Shown piece after piece: positions 15,937 to 23,479 of a stretch of 64,000 bases of DNA. The stretch covers positions 23,152 to 87,151 of the forward strand of contig NZ_JAGIBG010000024.1 of assembly GCF_017744435.1 (NCBI RefSeq), written 5' to 3'. Position numbers and translations under genes: made by a program. Source of the DNA: Pseudomonas sp. (GTDB lineage Bacteria > Pseudomonadota > Gammaproteobacteria > Pseudomonadales > Pseudomonadaceae). The notes under the pieces were generated by a model. The model searched no databases. It saw only the letters and a list, made by a program, of their open reading frames with translations, and was not told the DNA's origin. Positions within the stretch are counted from its first letter, which is position 1, and each line of letters begins with the position of its first letter.

Positions 15937-16465
15937 CCGTCCACTGCAACTGACCCTCAACGGTCAACCGGTCGGCCCGGTCGAGGTCCCTGATGACCTG
16001 GCGATGATCGACTACCTGCACGAACACCAGAACCTGACCGGTTCCCGCCTGGGCTGCGGCCAGGGCATCTGCCACGCTTGCGTGGTGATCGTCGACAACC
16101 CCGACGGCACCAGCGAGGAAGTGCGCACCTGCATCACTGGCGCGCATTACTTCGAAGGCAAGAAGGTTCGTACCATCGAAGGCCATGCCAAGCAGGATGA
16201 GGCCGGCAACCTGACGCTGAACCCGATCCAGCAGAAGTTCGTCGACCTGTTCGCCTTCCAGTGCAGCTATTGCGCGCCGGGCTTCGTCAACGCCGCCACG
16301 GTGCTGGTGGAAACCGCCCAGCGCCAGCCGCTGAAGAAGAGCGAAGTGGAAGACCGTATCGAAGCCAGCCTCGGCCACCACATCTGCCGCTGCACCGGGT
16401 ACGTGCGTTACTACGACGCCACCCGCACGGTGCTCAATGACCTTGGCCTGGTCAAGGAGGGTTGA
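15929..16465 (+). CDS. Molybdenum hydroxylase 2Fe-2S subunit
   Basis: A 178-residue ferredoxin-like subunit. The N-terminal plant-type 2Fe-2S cluster uses GCGQGICHAC (first Cys of the set ~47) plus a downstream TC. The C-terminal helical domain binds the second cluster through CSYC and CRC (HHICRCTGY). Length is typical of IorA/CoxS proteins. ATG 15929 lies eight bases inside the large-subunit gene, after an AAGGAGG ribosome site. It passes electrons from the molybdenum centre to the cytochrome c encoded next. No signal peptide: it is probably exported with the large subunit as a complex. Confidence 0.9.
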   Translation: MANRPLQLTLNGQPVGPVEVPDDLAMIDYLHEHQNLTGSRLGCGQGICHACVVIVDNPDGTSEEVRTCITGAHYFEGKKVRTIEGHAKQDEAGNLTLNPIQQKFVDLFAFQCSYCAPGFVNAATVLVETAQRQPLKKSEVEDRIEASLGHHICRCTGYVRYYDATRTVLNDLGLVKEG

Positions 16466-16467
16466 GC

Positions 16468-17679
16468 ATGGGCATCGTTCGTAGCACGCTCGCGCTGGCC
16501 CTGGGCCTTGCCGTCGTTTCGCTGGCCCAGGCGGCCGATGAGGCGCAGGTCAAGCGTGGTGAATACCTGGCCCGTGCCGCCGACTGCATGGCCTGCCACA
16601 CGGCCGAAGGCGGTGCCCCGTTTGCCGGTGGCCTGCCGATCCATTCGCCGTTCGGCACCATCTATGGCAGCAACATCACCCCGGACAAGCAGTACGGTAT
16701 CGGCAACTATACGGCCGACGAATTCTTCGCCGCAGTCACCGAAGGCAAGCGCAAGGATGGCGCCAACCTCTACCCGGCGATGCCGTACACCTCGTACCAC
16801 CTGATCACGCGCGAGGACTCCGATGCGATCCTCGCGTACCTGATGACCGTGCCGCCGATCAACCGCCCGGCGCCGCAGACGGCGTTGAGCTTCCCGTTCA
16901 ACGTGCGCCTGGGGCTGACCGGCTGGAACATGCTCTATGGCAAGAGCGTGCAACTGCAGCCGACCGAGGGCAAAAGCCCGGCCTGGCAGCGTGGGCAGTA
17001 CATGGTCGAGGTGATGGGACATTGCGGCGAATGCCACACGCCACGTAACGCCATCGGCGCCCTGCAGCAGGACCAGCGCCTGAGCGGCGGCCTGCTCGGA
17101 GGCTACCTGGCGCCGAGCCTGCTGGCCCAGGACCTGGCCGACCGCGGCTGGACCCAGCCGGACCTGACCACCTTCCTCAAGCACGGCATCAGTGCCCAGG
17201 GCAGCATGTTCAACGAGATGTTCCCGGTGGTGCACCACAGCACCCAGCATCTGCAAGACGCCGACCTGGCGGCCATGGCCACCTACCTGCTCGGCGACCA
17301 GCCGCCGCCGGCCAAGCAGATCAAGGCCGTTGCCCTGGAGCAGATGAGTGACAGCGCCAAGCGCGGCCATCAGCAGTACCTCAACGTCTGCGCCGGCTGC
17401 CATGGTGTCGACGGCGAGGGCAAGCCACACATCGCGGTGGCCATGAACGGCAACACGGTGCTGCGCCAGGCCGACTCGCGCAACCTGGTCAAGGCCATCC
17501 GCGACGGTATCCGTGAGCAGCAGTTCACCGGCTTCGAGCGCATGCAGCCGATGCCGGGCTTCGCCGACAAGCTCGACGACCAGCAAGTGACGGACATGGT
17601 CAACTACCTGCGCCAGGCCTGGGGTGGATTGCCCGGCGACCTGACCGTACAGCAGCTCGCCGAGCTGAAGGCGGAGTAA
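16468..17679 (+). CDS. Triheme c-type cytochrome, electron acceptor of the molybdenum hydroxylase
   Basis: A 403-residue protein with a signal peptide (cleavage after AQA) and three CXXCH heme sites: CMACH, CGECH and CAGCH. This is the architecture of the membrane-linked cytochrome subunits of alcohol and aldehyde dehydrogenases. It starts two bases after the 2Fe-2S gene stop and should carry electrons from that subunit to the respiratory chain in the periplasm. No obvious C-terminal anchor is present. Heme attachment would rely on the thiol-reducing proteins encoded just upstream on the other strand, an attractive but unproven link. Confidence 0.9.
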   Translation: MGIVRSTLALALGLAVVSLAQAADEAQVKRGEYLARAADCMACHTAEGGAPFAGGLPIHSPFGTIYGSNITPDKQYGIGNYTADEFFAAVTEGKRKDGANLYPAMPYTSYHLITREDSDAILAYLMTVPPINRPAPQTALSFPFNVRLGLTGWNMLYGKSVQLQPTEGKSPAWQRGQYMVEVMGHCGECHTPRNAIGALQQDQRLSGGLLGGYLAPSLLAQDLADRGWTQPDLTTFLKHGISAQGSMFNEMFPVVHHSTQHLQDADLAAMATYLLGDQPPPAKQIKAVALEQMSDSAKRGHQQYLNVCAGCHGVDGEGKPHIAVAMNGNTVLRQADSRNLVKAIRDGIREQQFTGFERMQPMPGFADKLDDQQVTDMVNYLRQAWGGLPGDLTVQQLAELKAE

Positions 17680-17682
17680 ACC

Positions 17683-18654
17683 GTGCAGCATCTCGATCTC
17701 CAGGTCATCAGCCAGGCGCTGCAGTGGTCGTGCAATGGCCAGCGGGTGTGGTTGTGCACGGTGCTCGCCACCTACGGCTCGGCGCCGCGTGCGCCGGGCT
17801 CGCTGCTGGCGGTCAACGCCAGCGGCCAGTGGCTGGGTTCGCTGTCGGGTGGTTGCGTCGAAGATGACTTCCTCGAACGCGTGGCGCGGGGCGAATTCCC
17901 CGAGCCGATTGCCATCGTGCGCTATGGCGATGGCAGCGACCCGCGTTCGAGCATTCGCCTGCCCTGCGGCGGTGTGCTCGAGGTGCTGGTGGAAAACCTG
18001 CCGGCCGACTGTGAGGTGCAGGCCCACCTGCGTGAGCTGCAAGGCGCGCTGCGTGGCCAGCGTCGGTTGTTGCGCGAGGTGAGCCTGCCGCAAGGTGAGC
18101 GCATCGTGGTCGACGACCACAGCCAGGGGCCGCGCGTGGAACGCGAAAGTGGCCGCGTGCGCTTGCGTGTCGGCGCTGCCCAGCGCCTGCTGCTGGCTGG
18201 CTACTCCAGCGTCGCGCATTTCTGCGCCGAATTCGGTAAGGGAATGGGCTTTGAAGTCATTCTCTGCGACCCGCGTGACGAGGTGCTTGAAGGCGTGGTG
18301 CTGGACGGCATCGAGGTGCGCCGCGAGCTGCCGTCGGAGTTCATCGCCAATGGCGGTTGCCATGCCGACACGGCGGTGGTTGCATTGACCCATGATCCGA
18401 AAATCGATGACCTGGCCATGCTTGAAGCAGTGCGTACCGAAGCGTTCTATATCGGCGTGATGGGCTCGAAGGCCACCTCCGACAAGCGTCGCGAACGCTT
18501 GCAGCGCATCGGCGGCCTGGGCGATGGCGAGCTGGCGCGGATCCACGCGCCGATCGGCCTCAACCTGGGCAGCAAGACCCCGGCCGAGATCGCCCTGGCG
18601 GTGCTCGCCGATATCCTGCGCCTGCGCAATGGCATCGGGCGGGCGGCGCTGTGA
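17683..18654 (+). CDS. XdhC/CoxI-family molybdenum cofactor maturation protein
   Basis: A 323-residue XdhC/CoxI-type protein. The N-terminal XdhC domain has GSAPRAPGS and SGGCVEDDF (which carries the conserved Cys), and the C-terminal Rossmann-like domain carries YIGVMGSKATSDKR. Such proteins bind the molybdenum cofactor, support its sulfuration and insert it into hydroxylases. The start is GTG 17683, three bases after the cytochrome gene stop. It overlaps the next gene by four bases (GTGA), so it belongs to the same operon and probably serves the enzyme encoded at 13105-16465. Confidence 0.88.
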   Translation: MQHLDLQVISQALQWSCNGQRVWLCTVLATYGSAPRAPGSLLAVNASGQWLGSLSGGCVEDDFLERVARGEFPEPIAIVRYGDGSDPRSSIRLPCGGVLEVLVENLPADCEVQAHLRELQGALRGQRRLLREVSLPQGERIVVDDHSQGPRVERESGRVRLRVGAAQRLLLAGYSSVAHFCAEFGKGMGFEVILCDPRDEVLEGVVLDGIEVRRELPSEFIANGGCHADTAVVALTHDPKIDDLAMLEAVRTEAFYIGVMGSKATSDKRRERLQRIGGLGDGELARIHAPIGLNLGSKTPAEIALAVLADILRLRNGIGRAAL

Positions 18655-19217
18655 GTGTGGTGGCGTTGGTGTTGGCGGCTGGCAGCAGCGTGCGTTTCGG
18701 TGCTGACAAGCGCCGCGCGCTGATGGCAGATGGTCGCAGCTTGCTGGTGCACAGTGTCGAACGTGCCTGCACGGTCTTCGATGACGTGCGGGTAGTGTTG
18801 CGTGACGGCGAGCGGGGAGAGGAGCTGGGGCTACCACCGGCGTGCCGGGTCATCGGCAGTGCCGATTTCACGCAGGGCTTAGGCCATAGCCTGGCGGCTG
18901 GCGCTGCTTCGCTGGCCGACAGCGAGGCGCAGGCGGTGGCGATTCTGCTGGGTGACATGCCCTGGGTGGAGCCCGCGACCCTGGGCTTGCTTGCACGCGA
19001 GGCCGGTGGGTCGACGATTGTACTGCCTTGTCATGCCGGGCAGCAGGGCCATCCGGTGTTGTTCGGGCGTGATTTCTGGCCAGCGCTTGAGCGGCTGACG
19101 GGCGATGAAGGGGCGCGTTCGGTCGTGAAGGCCCATCCGGACCATTGCGTCAGGCTGGCAGTCGAGGATGCTGGCGTGCTGCGGGATGTCGATACGCCCG
19201 ATGCTCTGCGCCAATGA
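18651..19217 (+). CDS. MobA/MocA-like nucleotidyltransferase
   Basis: A 188-residue nucleotidyltransferase. It opens with the nucleotide-binding signature LVLAAGSSVRFGADKR and has LLGDMPWVEP for metal and substrate binding. Family members attach CMP or GMP to molybdopterin; linkage to an aldehyde-oxidase-type hydroxylase suggests a MocA role (cytosine dinucleotide form). Start is GTG 18651, overlapping the XdhC-like gene by four bases. It is the last gene of the hydroxylase operon and converges with the immunity gene at 19227. The nucleotide preference is inferred from context. Confidence 0.82.
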   Translation: MSVVALVLAAGSSVRFGADKRRALMADGRSLLVHSVERACTVFDDVRVVLRDGERGEELGLPPACRVIGSADFTQGLGHSLAAGAASLADSEAQAVAILLGDMPWVEPATLGLLAREAGGSTIVLPCHAGQQGHPVLFGRDFWPALERLTGDEGARSVVKAHPDHCVRLAVEDAGVLRDVDTPDALRQ

Positions 19218-19226
19218 GCCTCGGTT

Positions 19227-19850
19227 CTACTCATCTTCTTCATCATCGAATGCACAAGGTTCCAGTTCGCCAAGCTGGGAAAGCAGAATCAGATGCACGT
19301 CGGCCTTGAGCCGCTGGAGATTGGCCAGGCTGGCAGGCCCACCCAGCATCAACGCCGGGACGAAACCATACATCTCGTCAGGCGCCAACGTCCCCAGGGT
19401 TTCCCTGGCCGATTCGAACAGGCCCAGGTCGATTCCTTCAGTCATGACCCACATGAGCAGCCCCTGGATCTTCGCGTCTCGTTCTTCGTCGGTCGAGCTG
19501 CAAGCGCCATCGATGTATTGGGACGCGTAGGCAGTGATGGTTAGGACTGAGCCGGTTTCTTCGCCCCAGAGGTACAGTTCGCCGAACGCGCTGCGGGCGA
19601 TGAGGTGGTAGGTGTCGCGGGTTTCGAAGGGGGTGCCTGCCAGCCAGTACGCCACGACGTCTTCGTACTCCTGCGGGTTGACCATCCAGAACAGACCGCC
19701 ACCGTAGCCGCACCAGCCGTGGTCATGCCAGTAGGTCAGGAGTTGGTTTGGGAGTTTGCCTTGGTAGTGATCCAGAGCGGCAGGCGGGACGGGCTGGTGG
19801 CCGATGGGGTTGTTGAAGGTTTCGAGGAAGATGGAGAAGAGTACGTTCAT
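19227..19850 (-). CDS. GAD-like/DUF1851 immunity protein, paralogue 3
   Basis: A ~207-residue protein of the GAD-like plus DUF1851 type, the architecture of the Tdi1 immunity protein. Landmarks shared with the next two genes: YQGKLPNQLLTYW, GWCGYGGGLFW, VNPQEYE, the segment HLIARSAFGELYLWGE, and a C-terminal DEMYGFVPALMLGGP. ATG 19850 is chosen, though a GTG three codons upstream is in frame. It is third in the tandem array after the toxin gene and has the highest GC of the three, close to the chromosome average. It may protect against a related effector rather than the adjacent one. Confidence 0.8.
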   Translation of the reverse strand: MNVLFSIFLETFNNPIGHQPVPPAALDHYQGKLPNQLLTYWHDHGWCGYGGGLFWMVNPQEYEDVVAYWLAGTPFETRDTYHLIARSAFGELYLWGEETGSVLTITAYASQYIDGACSSTDEERDAKIQGLLMWVMTEGIDLGLFESARETLGTLAPDEMYGFVPALMLGGPASLANLQRLKADVHLILLSQLGELEPCAFDDEEDE

Positions 19851-19873
19851 GTTTTTCACGCCTATGAGTGTGG

Positions 19874-20491
19874 TTAGATGTCAGAAAAGCTGTAGGGTGT
19901 GAGGGGACAAATCTGAGAGAGCAGCATCAAGTGTTCCATGGTCTTGACTTTCTCGAGGTGGGAAAGCTCGCATGGCCCACCGAATGTCAAAGCGGGGACG
20001 AAACCATACATTTCATCGTGCTTAAGCACGCCTAGTTTTTTCTTTGCAGATTCGAACATGTCATCGAAATCAACAGATGCCTTTTCTTTACTGAGGAAAA
20101 AACTTTGGACCTCCCTATCCATGTCAGTTGCCGTCAACTCATAGTTGCTACCTCTGTATCGCGAGATGTGAGCCAGGATTTTTACGGAAAAGCCTGTTTT
20201 CTCCCCAAGTAAATACAGGTCGCCAAACGCGCCGCGAGCAATGATGTGATATTTATCTTTATTTTCCAATGGGGTGCCTGCAATAAGTGAGGCGATTACG
20301 CCTTCGTATTCCTGGGGATTGACGGTCCAAAATATTCCGTCGCCATATCCGCACCAACCATGCTCCATCCAATACTGCAGAAGTTTATCTGGTAGCTTCC
20401 CCTTGTAACGCTCTAGGGTCGATGTGGGTACCTCCTGCCTGTGCGTATGCTCCCCGAACTCTTCAATAAAAACAGAAAATGCTTCATCCAT
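19874..20491 (-). CDS. GAD-like/DUF1851 immunity protein, paralogue 2
   Basis: A 205-residue relative of the neighbouring genes, with YKGKLPDKLLQYW, GWCGYGDGIFW, VNPQEYE, HIIARGAFGDLYLLGE and DEMYGFVPALTFGGP. Cytoplasmic, no signal peptide. The gene is markedly AT-richer than the flanking chromosome. Paralogues 2 and 3 are closer to each other in these motifs than to paralogue 1, suggesting stepwise duplication or acquisition. It lies 23 bases upstream of paralogue 3 and 55 bases after paralogue 1, so co-transcription from the toxin promoter is likely. Confidence 0.8.
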   Translation of the reverse strand: MDEAFSVFIEEFGEHTHRQEVPTSTLERYKGKLPDKLLQYWMEHGWCGYGDGIFWTVNPQEYEGVIASLIAGTPLENKDKYHIIARGAFGDLYLLGEKTGFSVKILAHISRYRGSNYELTATDMDREVQSFFLSKEKASVDFDDMFESAKKKLGVLKHDEMYGFVPALTFGGPCELSHLEKVKTMEHLMLLSQICPLTPYSFSDI

Positions 20492-20546
20492 TATGATCTC
20501 CAGTCTGTCTTGGTTGTGATTATTATCCAGGGGTGGAATCTCCTGT

Positions 20547-21152
20547 TTATATATAGGGTCTGAGGTCTGAAAGTTGAGCTAGAAAGCTCAGGTGTTCCAC
20601 CGACTTGACCTTTTCAAGTTGGTTGAGCGACCCCGGTCCACCCAACATTATGGCGGGAGTGAATCCATACATTTCATCTGCAGCAAGGGCGCCCAGCTTT
20701 GCGTAGGCGGGCTCGAACATGTCTCCGTAGTCGTTGGAGTCAAGACTAATTGATAGAAGAAATGCGGGGAACCCTTTGTCCAGGTCTTCGCCGCTGTAAA
20801 TTGATGTTCGGGTCACGAAGCTTGACAAAATGCTGGTAATTTTTAGTGAAGCGCCTGTTTTTTCACCCCAGAAATACATGTCCCCGAAAGCACTGCGTGC
20901 GATAAGGTGATATTTGTCATGTTTCGAATGTTCAGTGTCGTCTAGCCAGGCGTCGACTACGCATTCGTACTCTTTGGGGTTTACCAGCCAGAAGATGCCT
21001 TTTCCGAACCCGCTCCATCCATATTGGCTCCAGTGTTCTAGGAGCTGATGGGGTAGTTTTCCCTTGTATCGCTCAATGCTGGTATTAGGCACGATTTGTC
21101 GGCAGGTTGGTGGGCCTATTTTTTCTGCTAATCTAGCGAATAACCTGTCCAT
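20547..21152 (-). CDS. GAD-like/DUF1851 immunity protein, paralogue 1 (cognate candidate)
   Basis: A 201-residue protein of the same family: YKGKLPHQLLEHW, GWSGFGKGIFW, VNPKEYE, HLIARSAFGDMYFWGE, DEMYGFTPAIMLGGP. ATG 21152 is preferred because AGGAG lies just upstream; a GTG two codons earlier is possible. It is only 15 bases after the toxin stop codon, so it is the most likely cognate antidote. Its AT-rich composition matches the C-terminal toxin domain, suggesting that the two moved together. It should bind and block the nuclease domain in the cytoplasm. Confidence 0.83.
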   Translation of the reverse strand: MDRLFARLAEKIGPPTCRQIVPNTSIERYKGKLPHQLLEHWSQYGWSGFGKGIFWLVNPKEYECVVDAWLDDTEHSKHDKYHLIARSAFGDMYFWGEKTGASLKITSILSSFVTRTSIYSGEDLDKGFPAFLLSISLDSNDYGDMFEPAYAKLGALAADEMYGFTPAIMLGGPGSLNQLEKVKSVEHLSFLAQLSDLRPYI

Positions 21153-21167
21153 TTTCACTCCTGGTGT

Positions 21168-22514
21168 TTAGCATCTGTGCAGTTTTACATTTAGGAAAGT
21201 TTTATTTCGCATTGAGATTGGTACTGCTTCTGCTGCAGTTGCAAGGCTTTGGATTTTGGTTCTCCACTGCGGGCCAATCGTTGAGTTGACTTGTCGGTCA
21301 CCAAAGCCTCCAATGACATCCTTGCCGCCAGCGAACAAGTCAGGATTATGAAGCGCCGCTATCGTTGACATCTCCCTTTTCGCCTTTTTTGTAGCAAGCT
21401 CTTCTGCTTCCAAGTAATCATAATCTTGAAGGAATTCTTCTAGAAAGCGGTTGATGAAGGCATCCTCCTGATCTCTCCTCGCGCGCTTGGCATTGTTTGG
21501 GTTCCGAAGTATAGGGTCGGCAATGTTCTGCAGGAACTCCTGAACGGTTAAGTTGTTCATGCCTTTCTCTTGGCCGCCCAGTTGGCGGTCAAATTCTCCA
21601 ATTTTAGAGTTTGGTAGCTTATCCGCCTTAAAGCAGTCGACGTTATACAGCTTCATGGTACCCGGCTTGCTCTTTGCCGGCTCCCTGTCTTTCCCCGCAG
21701 ACCGATTCGGCTGAGCAGGTGGTGGTTCACCTACTGCCCCTTTGCGCCGCTCCGGTACCTGCAGGTCCGGCCGTTTCTTCAAAGCCTCCTCGTGCTTGAG
21801 CATCCACTGCCCAATCCGCGAGCCTTTCTTGCTGGCGGCCATTTCCTGGGCAAGCACACCCGCGTTGCCACCCCCGCGGGTGAGGTAAGACGCCATGGCG
21901 CCCAACAGCAGCATCACCACTTCCACATGCCCGGTGGCGATGAAATGCGCTGCCTGGTCGATGGCAAACGGGTTGTCCTGGCTGAACGCGTTCAGCCCTT
22001 CTTCACCGCGGGTGCCTTCCCAGGCGATGCCGATGCCGTCGAGGTAGTACTCGCCGATACGCGGCAGGCCGTCGACGAAGAATTCGGCAAGAGAGGCGAT
22101 GCCCAGTGCGCCGAGAATCCAGCCGCTGACCTTGAAGCCGATGGCAGTGCCCGCGACGCCACCGGGAATGGCTCCGGCACCTCCCGCGAAAGCGCCGATG
22201 CCGGCACCGAGCAGGCCGCCGGTGAGGGCGCTGCCAGCGACGATCATCGCCATCTGTTCGGCGACGCTGATCAGGTCGTTGAGGATGTTTTTGATGTCGA
22301 GGTCGGCAAAGCGTTGGCGCAGCAGGTCGCCGGCTACCCATTCGGCCTTGTGGAATGCGCGCCGCACGGTGTCCACGCGGCGCAGGTTGAGGGCCAGTGA
22401 CGGTACTTCTTCGTTGAGGTAGGTACGGAAATGGGCACCTCCTTGATAGCCCATTTCATCGGTGATGCGTGTTTCGATATCGCGCCAGGTGGGCACGATT
22501 TGCCAGAGCAGCAT
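21168..22514 (-). CDS. Tde1-like polymorphic toxin (Ntox15 DNase domain), probable T6SS effector
   Basis: A 448-residue effector. Residues ~1-250 form a helical N-terminal region (I believe DUF6861) with a glycine zipper near 99-138, rich in GxxxG motifs, as in Agrobacterium Tde1 where it aids entry into the target cell. A basic/proline linker spans ~250-286. The C-terminal domain (~287-448) looks like Ntox15: SKIGEFDRQLGGQEKGMNNL, an RARRDQEDAF helix and the proposed catalytic HxxD as H389-N-P-D392. GC content falls sharply near residue 283 (base ~21665), showing a chimeric gene: chromosome-like head, foreign AT-rich tail. Three immunity genes follow. No T6SS structural, VgrG or chaperone gene is in the window, so delivery is inferred. 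Confidence 0.8.
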   Translation of the reverse strand: MLLWQIVPTWRDIETRITDEMGYQGGAHFRTYLNEEVPSLALNLRRVDTVRRAFHKAEWVAGDLLRQRFADLDIKNILNDLISVAEQMAMIVAGSALTGGLLGAGIGAFAGGAGAIPGGVAGTAIGFKVSGWILGALGIASLAEFFVDGLPRIGEYYLDGIGIAWEGTRGEEGLNAFSQDNPFAIDQAAHFIATGHVEVVMLLLGAMASYLTRGGGNAGVLAQEMAASKKGSRIGQWMLKHEEALKKRPDLQVPERRKGAVGEPPPAQPNRSAGKDREPAKSKPGTMKLYNVDCFKADKLPNSKIGEFDRQLGGQEKGMNNLTVQEFLQNIADPILRNPNNAKRARRDQEDAFINRFLEEFLQDYDYLEAEELATKKAKREMSTIAALHNPDLFAGGKDVIGGFGDRQVNSTIGPQWRTKIQSLATAAEAVPISMRNKTFLNVKLHRC

Positions 22515-22722
22515 GAGGCGTCTCCCTGCCAGTTTTGTGCAGGGAAATCACATCATGGAGTGGATGTGGGAAGTTCCTGAGTCGATTGTAGGAATAGTCT
22601 ATTTCGTTGTTGTTGGTGGTGGTGGGGCCGGATTGAGGTGTTGCCGCGATGGGTAGGGCTGGAGGGATTTGCCGCTTTTGAGATCGAGCGCTGAAAACAT
22701 CAAGGCGAACACAAAAAGGTCC

Positions 22723-22744
22723 ATAATCCCCCCTTAATCCCCCC
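22723..22744 (+). promoter_or_regulatory. Tandem TAATCCCCCC repeats upstream of response regulator
   Basis: ATAATCCCCCC (22723-22733) and TTAATCCCCCC (22734-22744) are two 11-base direct repeats ending 39 bases before the regulator ATG at 22784. Spacing of one helical turn fits binding by an OmpR/PmrA-class response regulator, probably the product of the gene itself. Confidence 0.5.
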
Positions 22745-22783
22745 ATAGTGCAATGCCAGCCACACCACTCCGGGAGCCTCACC

Positions 22784-23479
22784 ATGCACGTTCTGCTCTG
22801 CGAGGACGACGACCTGATCGCCAGCGGCATCTGCGCCGGCCTCACGGCCCAGGGCCTGACCGTCGACCGCGTGGCCAATGCCGCCAGCGCCCGGGCCCTG
22901 CTGCAGGCGGCGCAGTTCGACGTGATGATCCTCGACCTCGGCCTGCCCGACGAAGACGGCCTCAAGCTGCTGCGCCGCCTGCGCCAGCAGGGGGTCGACC
23001 TGCCCGTACTGGTACTCACTGCCCGTGACGCCGTCACCGACCGCGTCGATGGCCTGCAGGCCGGTGCCGACGACTACCTGCTTAAACCTTTCGACCTGCG
23101 TGAACTGGCCGCTCGCCTGCATACCCTGCTGCGCCGGGTGGCGGGGCGGGCGGTGAACGTGATCGAACATGGCCCGCTGCGCTACGACCCGAGCAGCTGC
23201 GAGGCAACCCTGGCCGGCCAGCCGGTCGACCTGTCGCGGCGCGAGCAGGCGCTGCTCCAGGCATTGCTGCAGAACCCCGGTCGGGTGCTGTCCAGCGAAC
23301 AACTCAAGGACTGCGTGTACGGCTTCAGCGACGAAGTCGAGAGCAACGCGCTGAACGTGCATATCCATCACCTGCGGCGCAAGCTCGGCAACAGCATCGT
23401 CGAGACCGTGCGTGGCCTGGGTTATCGCCTGGGGCCGGCACAGGCGCCAGAGCAAACCTCCGAGAGAACCGCCTCATGA
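22784..23479 (+). CDS. OmpR-family response regulator (PmrA/QseB-like)
   Basis: A 231-residue regulator. Receiver domain ~1-115: acidic CEDDD at 8-12, phospho-acceptor Asp in MILDLGLP, Thr in LVLTARD, Lys in LLKPFD. The winged-helix DNA-binding domain (~125-220) ends VETVRGLGYRLG. ATG 22784 is chosen because the receiver begins there. The stop overlaps the kinase start by four bases (ATGA). It resembles PmrA/QseB/TctD regulators that respond to cations or envelope stress; the signal cannot be read here. The tandem repeats at 22723-22744 are a likely self-binding site. Confidence 0.9.
   Translation: MHVLLCEDDDLIASGICAGLTAQGLTVDRVANAASARALLQAAQFDVMILDLGLPDEDGLKLLRRLRQQGVDLPVLVLTARDAVTDRVDGLQAGADDYLLKPFDLRELAARLHTLLRRVAGRAVNVIEHGPLRYDPSSCEATLAGQPVDLSRREQALLQALLQNPGRVLSSEQLKDCVYGFSDEVESNALNVHIHHLRRKLGNSIVETVRGLGYRLGPAQAPEQTSERTAS

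Noticed and set aside
21792..22400. Open frame opposite the toxin N-terminal region
   Set aside because: A composition shadow in the GC-rich head; no ribosome site or recognisable domain.
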